Shown here in pieces: positions 34,635-43,000 of a stretch of DNA of 64,000 nt. The notes under the pieces are model-generated. The model had not been told where the DNA came from, made no database searches, and saw only the letters and a program-made list of their open reading frames with translations. The position numbers and the translations under genes are program-made. The DNA is from Desulfosporosinus fructosivorans (lineage in GTDB: Bacteria; Bacillota; Desulfitobacteriia; Desulfitobacteriales; Desulfitobacteriaceae), in the NCBI RefSeq assembly GCF_004766045.1, contig NZ_SPQQ01000005.1:248001-312000 (forward strand), written 5' to 3'. Within the stretch, counting starts at the first letter, position 1; each line of letters opens with the position of its first letter.

Positions 34635-36311
34635 ATGAAGTCCAAACTTGCAGTACCGTTTCTTCTTTTCGGGTTTGTCATCGTACTAATTGTCGGGTTC
34701 ATGACTAATGGGGGATTCAGCCAAACTGATGCCTCCGTCCCCTCGACGAGCAACTCAGAAGTTATAGACAACAACGCAGTCCTAGACGAAACGGTGTTTC
34801 CCAAGGACAAAGTCGTCGATGTGAAAATTACGATGGATGACAATGATTTTCAGAATCTCATTGAAAATGCCACGGAGGAGGAATATAAAACCGCCTCTGT
34901 CGAATATAACGGCATAAAGCTTGATAATATCGGCATACGTGCCAAAGGCAACTCGTCCCTACGGAGTATTGGCAAGACGGATTCTGAGCGTTACAGCCTT
35001 AAGCTGTCGTTTGATGAATATATGGACAATCAGTCGTTGGCTGGACTGACTAAAATCAACCTCAACAATATGTACAGCGATGCCTCCTATCTGCGTGAAT
35101 TTCTAACGTATGAATTAGCCGAGAAAATGGGACTACCGACCCCTAAATACTCCTACGTCAATATCTACGTCAATGACGAACTCTGGGGCTTTTATCTCGC
35201 GGTGGAGCAGATAGGAGATACCTACCTTGAACGGAATTTCGAAAATACCACCGGTGAATTGTACAAGGCCGAAATGAATGGTTCTGGTGGTGATCTCACG
35301 TGGTTGGGAGAAGATATTTCATCCTATTCAAGCCTAGTGGAGAAATCAAAGTCTTCCGACAGCGATAGCCTTATCAACATGTTGAATGAACTCAATAACG
35401 GCACGGATTACGCAAAGGTGTTAGATGTGGAAGAAACACTTGGTTATGTTGCTCTTAACGTGCTTACTTCAAATATGGATAGCTACTTGGGCCAAAACAA
35501 GCATAATTATTATTTGTATGAAGATGATGGCGTCTTTTCGATACTACCCTGGGATTATAATATGGCCTTCGGAGGATTTGGGGGATCCAATATCTTAATC
35601 GATGAGCCCACGCAAGGTGCTTTGTCTGAAAGACCCCTTATAGCTAAGTTACTCCAAGTGGAGGAATATAAAACAGCTTATCATGAGATGCTTAATGAAG
35701 CCATCGAAGGATACTTGTCTGATGCTCAGTTACAAACCAGAGTGCAAGAACTAACCCAGCTGATCGATCCCTATGTCAAGGCGGATCCATCCGCGTTCTC
35801 CACTTATGAAGAATATGAGCAAGGCGTAACACAATTGCTAACCTTCAATACCTCTAATGTTCAAACTATCGCTCAACAGCTTGACGGAACGATTCCTTCC
35901 TCTGGAGATGGTTCAGGAAGTGGCGAGAGTCGCGGAGGCGCCATGGGCATGGGCCAGAGAGAAGATAATGTCCAAGGGAACGAACCAACCGCAGCACAAG
36001 GGCAACCCGAGGCCAAAGCCCAAAACACGGCCATCTCAACACAAGCTGAGCAGACTCCTGACGCACAGACTAACCCCTATCAGGCTAACGGTCAACAGGA
36101 GCCTAATGACCAACAAAATGGTGCGCGCCAATTCGATAAAGGGGGGCAAGGCGGTCCACCAACTGGAATGGACGGCATGGGCGGTCCCCGCGGCGATATG
36201 AACGCAACAACTGGCCAAGGTAGCATAACAGAGTTGATTACAACAGGGATTTCGCTACTTGTTCTCCTTCTTGCCGGCTTGTTTATCACCTTCTTCAAGC
36301 GCAAGAGATAA
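34635..36311 (+). CDS. CotH kinase family protein, double membrane-anchored
   Basis: 558 residues. An N-terminal membrane anchor (~6-26) and a C-terminal one (about 533-555, followed by KRKR) place the body outside the membrane. Residues ~55-390 are the CotH protein-kinase-like fold: GIRAKGNSSLRS, YVNIYVNDELWGFYLAVEQI and the metal-loop LPWDYNMAFGG. Residues ~415-530 are a low-complexity region rich in Q, N, G, P and M. CotH of Bacillus phosphorylates spore-coat proteins; here linkage with VTC and DUF4956 suggests a cell-envelope role. Starts 16 bp after the DUF4956 stop. Confidence 0.88.
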   Translation: MKSKLAVPFLLFGFVIVLIVGFMTNGGFSQTDASVPSTSNSEVIDNNAVLDETVFPKDKVVDVKITMDDNDFQNLIENATEEEYKTASVEYNGIKLDNIGIRAKGNSSLRSIGKTDSERYSLKLSFDEYMDNQSLAGLTKINLNNMYSDASYLREFLTYELAEKMGLPTPKYSYVNIYVNDELWGFYLAVEQIGDTYLERNFENTTGELYKAEMNGSGGDLTWLGEDISSYSSLVEKSKSSDSDSLINMLNELNNGTDYAKVLDVEETLGYVALNVLTSNMDSYLGQNKHNYYLYEDDGVFSILPWDYNMAFGGFGGSNILIDEPTQGALSERPLIAKLLQVEEYKTAYHEMLNEAIEGYLSDAQLQTRVQELTQLIDPYVKADPSAFSTYEEYEQGVTQLLTFNTSNVQTIAQQLDGTIPSSGDGSGSGESRGGAMGMGQREDNVQGNEPTAAQGQPEAKAQNTAISTQAEQTPDAQTNPYQANGQQEPNDQQNGARQFDKGGQGGPPTGMDGMGGPRGDMNATTGQGSITELITTGISLLVLLLAGLFITFFKRKR

Positions 36312-36421
36312 ACACAAAAGGACGTTGTCTCGCGCAGACTGTGCCACCGAGGTTTTAAGACTATCGGGTTAACCCTAGTGAACAACGCCCGCAATTATGC
36401 AGTGAGTGTTAGTGAGTGAGA

Positions 36422-36449
36422 GGTCAAGACTACCTTCGTAGTCTTGACC
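36422..36449 (+). terminator. Hairpin terminator after the CotH gene
   Basis: A perfect 12-bp stem (ggtcaagactac / gtagtcttgacc) with loop cttc, followed by tttacc. It lies 110 bp behind the CotH stop and ends the VTC-DUF4956-CotH unit. Confidence 0.75.
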
Positions 36450-36470
36450 TTTACCATTTATTGTTTATAT

Positions 36471-36514
36471 TTTCAGCTGAAATTGGCTCAATATTTCAGC
36501 TGAATTTCAGCTTC
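36471..36514 (+). promoter_or_regulatory. Direct repeats tttcagct (possible response-regulator box)
   Basis: The octamer tttcagct occurs at 36471, 36494 and 36505, that is with spacings of 23 and 11 bp, on one face of the helix. This pattern is typical of OmpR/PhoB-type response regulators. It lies 70-115 bp upstream of the phosphodiester glycosidase gene. Regulator not identified. Confidence 0.5.
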
Positions 36515-36585
36515 AACTCAGGTTCATTTAAGGATAGCCTTGTAAAGTATAAATAGAGTTATTAACTCAGTAAAGGAGGATAACA

Positions 36586-37509
36586 ATCATCGATACTAAG
36601 GTCAAGACGAACAAAGCAAGATACATCCTGCTCATTCTAATTTTAGCCATTGCCTCCGTGTTATACCTTCTTGCTGATCGTTATTTGATCGAACATGTCG
36701 AAGGTAAGGAATTAGTAACAACTGAAAGTGCTATTACAGAAACGGCAAGCAACGTGTCGTCCGATGATTGGAACTACAAAAGTGACAACGTGGCTATCAG
36801 CATTGAAAAAATACAAACCGGGCAAGGCAAAGACACGGTCACTTATTTTGTGGCGGACGTTCAATTGAGTGATTCTTCAAGTTTAAAATCAGCCTTTGCC
36901 AAAGATCTCTTCGGACAAAACATTGTTGAAAAAACCTCAGAGATTGCCGCAGATAACAAGGCCGTCTTCGCGGTCAATGGAGATTATTACGGGTTTCGCA
37001 GCGATGGGGTATTAATCCGTAATGGTGTATTGTACCGAGATGAACCAGCTCGTGTTGGTGCTGTCTTATTAAAAAATGGGACGATGCAAACATTTGACGA
37101 AACGGATGTAACCGCCTCTTCCCTATTAGCCGATGGTGCCCTTCACACCTTATCCTTTGGTCCGGTCCTCATTAAGAATGGTGAAGTCGTTGAGGACTTT
37201 GACAAGGTTTCGGTGGATAGTAATTTCGGAAATCGATCTATTCAAGGCTCGAATCCGCGAACGGGTATTGGCATGATTTCTGCTAACCATTATGTCTTCG
37301 TGGTCGTCGATGGGCGTAAGGAAAACTACAGTAAAGGTATGACGTTATCTGAGTTTACCGATGTATTCGCCGACCTTGGCTGTACCGAGGCCTATAATCT
37401 TGACGGAGGAGGTTCGTCAACCATGTATTTTATGGGCAGAGTTGTGAACAACCCTCTAGGTAAACAAGCGGAACGCTCAATTAGCGATATTTTGTATATA
37501 AAAGGGTGA
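36586..37509 (+). CDS. Phosphodiester glycosidase (NAGPA-domain) protein, membrane-anchored
   Basis: About 307 residues. Residues ~10-30 form a membrane anchor (YILLILILAIASVLYLL). From ~60 onward it is the NAGPA/phosphodiester glycosidase fold: AVFAVNGDYYGFRSDGVLIR, RTGIGMISANHYVFVVVDGR and AYNLDGGGSSTMYFMG, the last being the family's most conserved motif. The only standard start in frame, GTG 36658, would cut the anchor. A perfect AAAGGAGG at 36572-36579 instead points to ATC at 36586 (or 36589), a non-standard start. Probably cleaves or modifies glycan phosphodiesters outside the cell. Confidence 0.8.
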   Translation: MIDTKVKTNKARYILLILILAIASVLYLLADRYLIEHVEGKELVTTESAITETASNVSSDDWNYKSDNVAISIEKIQTGQGKDTVTYFVADVQLSDSSSLKSAFAKDLFGQNIVEKTSEIAADNKAVFAVNGDYYGFRSDGVLIRNGVLYRDEPARVGAVLLKNGTMQTFDETDVTASSLLADGALHTLSFGPVLIKNGEVVEDFDKVSVDSNFGNRSIQGSNPRTGIGMISANHYVFVVVDGRKENYSKGMTLSEFTDVFADLGCTEAYNLDGGGSSTMYFMGRVVNNPLGKQAERSISDILYIKG

Positions 37510-37557
37510 TTGGACCTAAGTTGAACGACAAACTCATTAAGTAGGAGGTCGGATGTA

Positions 37558-38631
37558 ATGACGATACTGATTCCTGCATACGAACCAGACATAAGACTAT
37601 TGGCCCTGATCGAGAAATTACAGGCCGTCTGCAACTTTAAGATCGTCGTCGTGGATGATGGTAGTGGCCATGCTTACAGCGGTATTTTCAAGACTGTCCA
37701 AGATTATGGGTGTACTGTATTAACCCATACAACAAATCAAGGTAAAGGCCGAGCCTTGAAGACAGGGTTCAGATATATTCAGGAAACAGGTGAATCTGAC
37801 GGCGTTGTCTGTGCTGATAGTGATGGACAACATTTACCCCAAGATATTCTCAAAATATCTCAAGAAATTAATGCATTTAAAGGACACATTATTCTCGGTT
37901 GTCGACGTTTTACAGGGAACGTTCCAATGCGTAGCCGTTTTGGAAATACTATAACCAGAATGGTCTATTCCTTTTCTACAGGTAAATCGATTTATGATAC
38001 CCAGACGGGGCTGCGTGGTTTTTCTTCTGATATGCTCGACTGGCTCTGTAGTGTTTCGGGAGAACGATTTGAGTATGAAATGAATATTCTGCTCGAAGCT
38101 GACAAGGAAGACTTCTCCTTCAGGGAGGTGGATATTGATACTGTATACCATCATAACCACTCCTCACATTTCCGAACCATTATCGATTCGGCCAAAGTAT
38201 ATCTTCCGATTCTAAAATTCAGTGCGTCTTCCCTGCTGTCTGGTGTACTTGATATCGCCCTATTGCTACTAATCCAGTCAATATATCCAAATTTATTACT
38301 TGCTGTAGTAGGAGCAAGAGTTTGTAGCTCAGTCTTCAATTATACTTTGAATAGGGTTTTTGTCTTCTCTAAAGGCAATCGGACTGGCTTCCAAAGTTCT
38401 CTGAAAAAGTACTTTACCCTGGTACTCATCATAATGGCCTTGAATTATGGACTTCTATACATGATCAATCTCCAATTTGGTGTTCCCTTGTTTTATGCAA
38501 AGCTGCTCACTGAGACAATCTTATTTCTATTCAGCTATTTGATACAAAAAAGACTAGTATTTAAAGATCGTAGGGGTTCTTCGGGACCCGTGATGTTCAA
38601 AGGACCCGAATATTTTAAACCAACGTTCTAA
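37558..38631 (+). CDS. Glycosyltransferase family 2 fused to GtrA-like membrane domain
   Basis: 357 residues. Residues ~1-215 are a DPM1-like GT2 domain: ILIPAYEPD, VVVDDGSG, NQGKGRALKTGF and the DxD-type ADSDGQH. Residues ~220-340 are a GtrA module with four membrane helices (FNYTLNRVFVFSK is typical). Such fusions transfer a sugar from a nucleotide to a lipid carrier for export. Follows the glycosidase gene by 48 bp with TAGGAGG before the start, so the two may form one operon. Confidence 0.88.
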   Translation: MTILIPAYEPDIRLLALIEKLQAVCNFKIVVVDDGSGHAYSGIFKTVQDYGCTVLTHTTNQGKGRALKTGFRYIQETGESDGVVCADSDGQHLPQDILKISQEINAFKGHIILGCRRFTGNVPMRSRFGNTITRMVYSFSTGKSIYDTQTGLRGFSSDMLDWLCSVSGERFEYEMNILLEADKEDFSFREVDIDTVYHHNHSSHFRTIIDSAKVYLPILKFSASSLLSGVLDIALLLLIQSIYPNLLLAVVGARVCSSVFNYTLNRVFVFSKGNRTGFQSSLKKYFTLVLIIMALNYGLLYMINLQFGVPLFYAKLLTETILFLFSYLIQKRLVFKDRRGSSGPVMFKGPEYFKPTF

Positions 38632-38663
38632 AACTTACTAATTGAATTTAAAGGAGTAAAGAC

Positions 38664-39551
38664 ATGATATTTAAAAAAATTAAGACGATTTACATTGGGC
38701 TATTCACCCTCCTATTAGTTGTTGGAATTGGAATCGGATCTGTTTATGCTACTCAAAACAACATTGTTGCCAAGGTCAACGGGGTAGAGATTTCTGAGAC
38801 TGAACTGCAGGATTTTCTACTTCAGCAAGGGGGGAACGATGCATTAGATACTTTGATTCAACAGAGTATTATTAAACAAGAATCCGAAAAACAGAATATC
38901 CAAGTTTCTGAGGCAGATATTGATAAGGAACTAGCAACAGTGAAAGCAACTTTTGATAGTGAAGAAGCCTTTAACCAAGCCTTAGAAACGAATGCCCTTA
39001 CACTAGATGATCTTAGGAAAAATATCGTTACGAATATTCAAATATTACGCCTTCTTGAAGCCAATAAGCCTATAACAGAAGAAGAAATAAAACAATACTT
39101 CGAGACGAATAAAGACAGTCTTGCCGTTGCCGAGGAAGTTAATGCTAGCCATATTCTAGTGGCAACCGAAGAACTTGCCACCGAGGTTAAAGCGAAGATT
39201 GCAGCAGGGGAGGATTTTGCTGATTTGGCTAAACAGTATTCGACTGACGAGAGTACCAAAGATCTAGGTGGAAATCTTGGTTTCTTTGCAAAAGGAGAAA
39301 TGGTACAAGAATTTGAGGAGGTCGCGTTCTCTTTAGAAGTCGGATTAGTTAGCGATCCTGTCAAAACAGAGTATGGCTATCACATTATTAAAATAGAAGA
39401 TAAAAAAGAAGCAAAGGTAGCCACTCTTGAAGATAGCACTGCAAAAATCAAAGAGGCCTTGTTGGATCAAAAATTGGAAACAGAATTTGATCCTTGGCTT
39501 CAAGAGCGGTTAGCAGAGTATACTATCGAAAATTATCTGACGAAGACTTGA
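38664..39551 (+). CDS. PrsA/SurA-like parvulin peptidyl-prolyl isomerase
   Basis: 295 residues. Residues ~7-30 are a signal or anchor helix without a lipobox cysteine. A chaperone-like helical region (about 36-150) is followed by a parvulin domain at ~155-255 (NASHILVATEEL, FADLAKQYSTDES, GGNLGFFAKGEM, YGYHIIKIED), all core residues present. Helps folding of proteins outside the membrane. Close behind the glycosyltransferase gene (32 bp) and ended by the hairpin at 39572. Confidence 0.9.
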   Translation: MIFKKIKTIYIGLFTLLLVVGIGIGSVYATQNNIVAKVNGVEISETELQDFLLQQGGNDALDTLIQQSIIKQESEKQNIQVSEADIDKELATVKATFDSEEAFNQALETNALTLDDLRKNIVTNIQILRLLEANKPITEEEIKQYFETNKDSLAVAEEVNASHILVATEELATEVKAKIAAGEDFADLAKQYSTDESTKDLGGNLGFFAKGEMVQEFEEVAFSLEVGLVSDPVKTEYGYHIIKIEDKKEAKVATLEDSTAKIKEALLDQKLETEFDPWLQERLAEYTIENYLTKT

Positions 39552-39571
39552 TAACCTTCGTTAACTAACCT

Positions 39572-39609
39572 CAAAGGGGATCAGGCGCCAATGTGCCTGA
39601 TCCCCTTTG
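39572..39609 (+). terminator. Hairpin terminator after the PrsA-like gene
   Basis: Stem caaaggggatcaggc / gcctgatcccctttg around a short loop, 20 bp after the stop. No pronounced T-run. Confidence 0.75.
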
Positions 39610-39744
39610 GGGGTCATCTACAACAAAAATCTTAGCCATCCCTTGCCCTCTTTCCCTATAATTATTGATAGTTATAATATTCCACAAATATTATAAGATT
39701 CTTTCTTTTACTTAAACTTCTTTCCTTATCTAATCTTAAAATTT

Positions 39745-39875
39745 AAAAACAAAATGCGCTGAATTTTGCATCTTCTCAACCAACGCATTAAATATTTCAT
39801 GATCAAACTCTCCAAGTAGTTAGTCCCTACTGTTTATTGTCCCTTGGATTTCTTCAAGCCTTTGCTTCAACCATC
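39745..39875 (-). pseudogene. Relic of a serine recombinase C-terminus, copy 1
   Basis: Read on the minus strand, the end translates as LLGEFDHEIFNALVEKMQ then NSAHFVF, matching the C-terminal pattern of large serine recombinases (EFDxELFxALVEKI, then SPxHFxF). Stops and frame changes occur before it. A related relic lies at 40763-40898. Confidence 0.6.
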
Positions 39876-40190
39876 TTTTGATCGATTACCTTAATCCCTA
39901 GACACTTTTTATATATGAATATCTTGAACATAAGAGGAGTTTTTCCAGTGGAGAGCATATAATAAAAAAAGGCGTGAAAACAGATGATCATGATTGTATT
40001 CTACCATGGTTCAAGTTCGCAATCTTAACCTGGTGGTGCCCCTTTCGAACAGTCACATATTAATTTGGTAGAATCCGATGACTGTCAGCAATTTACTTTT
40101 AAAAATAGATTTTTAGGGGTGTGAGTAACCTACAGGACAAAGGTATATTAATTGTTTCAAACTGTAATATTTAATAGGAGTGGATAAGAC
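39876..40190. other. Non-coding stretch upstream of the YtxH gene
   Basis: About 315 bp without a gene. It should carry the YtxH promoter; no clear operator or riboswitch structure seen. Confidence 0.35.
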
Positions 40191-40598
40191 ATGGGAAATA
40201 ATATCAAGAGTAAAAAGGGTAATATGGTAATTAAGGCTGCTATGTTTGGAAGTCTTGCTGGAGTAATAACGGGGTTATTACTTGCTCCAAAGAGCGGATT
40301 GGAATTACGCCAAGATCTTGCCGTACAGGCCCACGAAATCGGAGACAAAGCCGTAGAAATCAGAAACAAGGCGCAAAGTGCTTTGCAAAACGTCGAGGAA
40401 AAAACCCAAATTACAGTTAATACCGGTAAAAGTTTGATTCAGAAAGGAAAACAACTGGTTAGTAACCTAAAAATACTGGTATATGAGATTCAACATGGTG
40501 CTTTGACAAAGACCGTTTCTATTTATGCATCTGACAATAAGGATAGCGGTGAGCCAACAAATGATATACCAATCATTGAAAATGAACATGAGTACTAG
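40191..40598 (+). CDS. YtxH domain-containing protein
   Basis: 135 residues. Residues ~16-33 are a hydrophobic helix ending in the YtxH hallmark GVITGLLLAPKSGLELRQDL. A long amphipathic helical stretch follows (HEIGDKAVEIRNKAQSALQN), then an acidic tail. Family members are stress-linked membrane-associated proteins in Firmicutes. Start ATG 40191 follows AATAGGAGTGG. Flanked on both sides by recombinase relics of the same type. Confidence 0.82.
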   Translation: MGNNIKSKKGNMVIKAAMFGSLAGVITGLLLAPKSGLELRQDLAVQAHEIGDKAVEIRNKAQSALQNVEEKTQITVNTGKSLIQKGKQLVSNLKILVYEIQHGALTKTVSIYASDNKDSGEPTNDIPIIENEHEY

Positions 40599-40762
40599 TT
40601 TTGCTGGTCCAAGGTAGAGATACAAACCAAAATTTCTCCATCCGGTGGAAGGCGTGGTGCAACAGATATACTTATGAAAGCTATAAAGGGGTATGTGAAT
40701 AATTTATCGGGGTAACTTTATACTCCATTATTTCATCCACCCTCAACCCACTCTTCATTGCG
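40599..40762. other. Intergenic stretch after the YtxH gene
   Basis: No gene or clear terminator seen; only weak inverted symmetry (tggtccaagg). Confidence 0.3.
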
Positions 40763-40898
40763 CAAAAACAAAATGCGCTGGTGTGAGAATTTCTATCTTC
40801 TCAACCAAGCATTAAATATTTCTTCATTGAACTCTTCAAGTAGTGTATTCGGCTATTTATCGCTTCTAGGATTTCGTCAAACCTTTGTTTCAACCCTT
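40763..40898 (-). pseudogene. Relic of a serine recombinase C-terminus, copy 2
   Basis: On the minus strand it gives LKQRFDEILEAINSRI, then LLEEFNEEIFNA and, after a one-base deletion, LVEKIEILTPAHFVF, a good match to serine recombinase tails. It is a diverged copy of 39745-39875, about 1.02 kb away. The rest of the gene is gone. Confidence 0.65.
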
Positions 40899-40903
40899 CA
40901 TCA

Positions 40904-41437
40904 TTAGATACTACCAACACTATTATATATATACTGCTTCTCTCTTTCATTTAATAGCTTTCCAGTGATGTAAGCAATGAGAATAATTACAGGAATATTA
41001 ATTACAAACCGAGTTATCATGAACTTCCAGCCCATCGAAGAAGCCTCAAATAAAAGCATTGGTATTTTGGTTGTTGACCAGGCACCAATAAAGATTAAGA
41101 CATTTGAAAGCTTGCTCCCTTTCTGAAGAAGCACGCCTGCTACAGGAAACGCTGCATATAACGGCCCTGCCGCAGCCGAACCTAAGAAAAATGCGATTAG
41201 AACCCCAAGTATTCCCGATTTCTCACCCATCAACTTGATCATTGTTTCACGTTGTACCCATACATCCAAAAGACCTAATAGAATAAATATGGGAGGAATA
41301 ATCGAAAGCATTTCTACAGCATTGTTCCAAGTGATGTCGATTGACTTTTGACCCACTGCCGGATATAAAGCATAGATGACGATATTTATGATGATCATTC
41401 CCAAGAAATACTTGTATCTTTTAAGCAACATTTTCAT
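40904..41437 (-). CDS. Half-size permease (DUF318/ArsP-like), second of pair
   Basis: 177 residues with four to five membrane segments. The pattern GSAAAGPLYAAFPVAGVLL resembles the conserved helix of PF03773-type permeases. Its start overlaps the stop of the partner gene by four bases (ATGA). The usual member is one chain of about 300-350 residues with two such halves, so the two proteins probably pair to make one transporter. Substrate unknown. Confidence 0.7.
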   Translation of the reverse strand: MKMLLKRYKYFLGMIIINIVIYALYPAVGQKSIDITWNNAVEMLSIIPPIFILLGLLDVWVQRETMIKLMGEKSGILGVLIAFFLGSAAAGPLYAAFPVAGVLLQKGSKLSNVLIFIGAWSTTKIPMLLFEASSMGWKFMITRFVINIPVIILIAYITGKLLNEREKQYIYNSVGSI

Positions 41438-41913
41438 CCCAACACCACCCCGATTGCTATTGCAACGATAAACGAAAACATGAACGCCAAGCTATTCCTG
41501 AGTATTGTGGCTTTTCTGCCAAAATACTTTATCTCCAAAGGAATTGTCACGATTCCAACCATCATTAATGTAGAGATAAATACGGCGATTTGCATAAACC
41601 CCGCACCGCTGTTCAACAAGGCCGAAGCTAAAGGAAAGGCCACAAATCCGGGTATTAAGGTGACTGAACCGACAATAGATGCCATAAGCATTCCCCACCG
41701 CCCAGATTTCTCCCCGATTAATCCAGAGATTACTTCAGGGCTCAAGACTGCCAGCATGATACCTATAATCACCAAAATTGATAGTAATTGTGGGAGAATA
41801 TTTTCAAAAGACTTCCACGCCTTCTTTAAGGCTAGGAACGTCTTTTTCTTATCCCTTATGTAGGAAAAGATAAGAAAGCCGAAAGCCACAACGTACATAA
41901 GAATAGTAAACAT
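41434..41913 (-). CDS. Half-size permease (DUF318/ArsP-like), first of pair
   Basis: About 159 residues starting at ATG 41913 (GAAGGGATG upstream). Four membrane segments with GSVTLIPGFVAFPLASALL, the counterpart of the partner's conserved helix, plus VLSPEVISGLIGEKSGRWG, which mirrors the partner's KLMGEKSGILG. The mirrored motifs suggest an internal duplication kept as two genes. Confidence 0.7.
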   Translation of the reverse strand: MFTILMYVVAFGFLIFSYIRDKKKTFLALKKAWKSFENILPQLLSILVIIGIMLAVLSPEVISGLIGEKSGRWGMLMASIVGSVTLIPGFVAFPLASALLNSGAGFMQIAVFISTLMMVGIVTIPLEIKYFGRKATILRNSLAFMFSFIVAIAIGVVLG

Positions 41914-42010
41914 TTTTAAGCATCCCTTCTCAATTTTGCTATAATAATCTTGCAATATAATTACAAATATTTTCGTTATCTTTCATGTTTCGCGAGATTA
42001 AAGGTTCTAT

Positions 42011-42055
42011 CCTCGCCCTTGATCATACTCCCCTGGACTATGATCAAGGGCGAGG
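42011..42055 (-). terminator. Perfect 16-bp hairpin
   Basis: Arms 42011-42026 and 42040-42055 (cctcgcccttgatcat and complement) lie beyond the stop of the 78-residue gene. Strong stem, but no T-run; terminator or transcript-end stabiliser. Confidence 0.6.
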
Positions 42056-42118
42056 GAAATCAATCAACTTAATCGAACTAAGCTCATACTTTTGATGGCC
42101 ACGGAAAATTGACAGTAA

Positions 42119-42355
42119 TCACATCCGAAGTCCATCATTAATACTAATCTTCATCTTACGTTTCCCTAATTCTTGCTCTAGCAAAAGAAGGTGTTGTAAG
42201 GGAGGCAAGATTTCGTCATCCTCTATAATTCTTTCAATGAAATAAAGGCAGTTGGCTTTATCCTCTTGTGAATTGTTCAAGGTTTTATACTTAAAACAAC
42301 TTACTAGGTCGTTGTTGTCTTCAATACCCAAACCGCAGCTCTGACATGTTTTCAT
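42119..42355 (-). CDS. Small cysteine-containing hypothetical protein
   Basis: About 78 residues from ATG 42355 (AAAGGAAG eight bases before). It starts with a cysteine pair (MKTCQSCGLG), then further cysteines (VSCFKYK, ANCLYFIE), a zinc-finger-like pattern, and a charged helical C-terminus. Family not recognised. Confidence 0.6.
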   Translation of the reverse strand: MKTCQSCGLGIEDNNDLVSCFKYKTLNNSQEDKANCLYFIERIIEDDEILPPLQHLLLLEQELGKRKMKISINDGLRM

Positions 42356-42410
42356 GTTCTCGCTTCCTTTCAATTTTCCCAGCCTCTTTAAATTTCTTCA
42401 TTTATAGTAA

Positions 42411-42505
42411 AGATCCTCCTGCGATAAGAAAATAATCCTCACAGGAGGCGAGTTTGACCCGGTATTCTTATCCCCATAGCTGAAGTTAGGGGCTTTACGG
42501 CAACA
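42411..42505. mobile_element. Possible IS200/IS605-type end or palindrome-associated remnant
   Basis: Contains a hairpin cctcctg...caggagg (about 42416-42448) at one side and ccccatagctgaagttagggg (about 42472-42492) at the other, separated by a t-rich strand. Paired subterminal hairpins of this style are seen at ends of IS605-family elements and their gene-less derivatives. No transposase gene. Tentative. Confidence 0.35.
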
Positions 42506-42514
42506 AGTGGTAAT

Positions 42515-42542
42515 CAAAAAAAGGACAGCTAAAGCCGTCCTG
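42515..42542 (-). terminator. Terminator of the 48-residue gene
   Basis: On the minus strand AGGACGGCTTTAGCTGTCCT followed by a run of seven T: a textbook Rho-independent terminator, 14 bp after the stop of the small gene. Confidence 0.88.
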
Positions 42543-42555
42543 AGATGTTGAATAA

Positions 42556-42702
42556 TTAATCATGACTAGGATCTGCATTATCATTAGTTGGGATATCCGT
42601 CTTTTCTGCTATTACTTTTGACTTTGGTGTTATTATTCCTGGTTTAGGAGTATTTCCTAGTGGTAAGAAATTTGTATTGTTGCTTTTACCTAAGGTTGCC
42701 AT
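42556..42702 (-). CDS. 48-residue hypothetical micro-protein
   Basis: ATG 42702 has AAAGGAGATT nine bases upstream, and a strong terminator directly follows the stop, so this is very likely a real gene. The peptide is hydrophilic, rich in N, T, P and K (MATLGKSNNTNFLPLGNTPK), without membrane segment or cysteine. No family recognised. Confidence 0.65.
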   Translation of the reverse strand: MATLGKSNNTNFLPLGNTPKPGIITPKSKVIAEKTDIPTNDNADPSHD

Positions 42703-42935
42703 GTTTTAATCTCCTTTACAGTAATCTGACTTTAGTTTCTACAATAGGCGGAATTCTAAAACGTTAATTTATGCCATTAAAATAATTACCAGAGCACAAA
42801 ACATCAGACTGAGTTTCTTCGCAAAAGACGACTGGGGGCCAAGCCCTCCATTTGTTAAGCATACATTACCATAAAGTTGAGCATAATTTTCATGATCATA
42901 AATACTCCTGTATATTAAATATAGAGGAAAGACAG

Positions 42936-42998
42936 ATGAACAGCATAGAAGAAGCACAGGAAATGATTTCAAATTGCAAATACAGCTACGGGATGTAA
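42936..42998 (+). CDS. 20-residue leader-like peptide before the CBO0543-family gene
   Basis: ATG 42936 with GAGGAAAGACAG upstream encodes MNSIEEAQEMISNCKYSYGM, ending two bases before the next start codon. Its stop and the following start are positioned for translational coupling. Could be a leader peptide, or chance. Confidence 0.35.
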   Translation: MNSIEEAQEMISNCKYSYGM

Positions 42999-43000
42999 GC

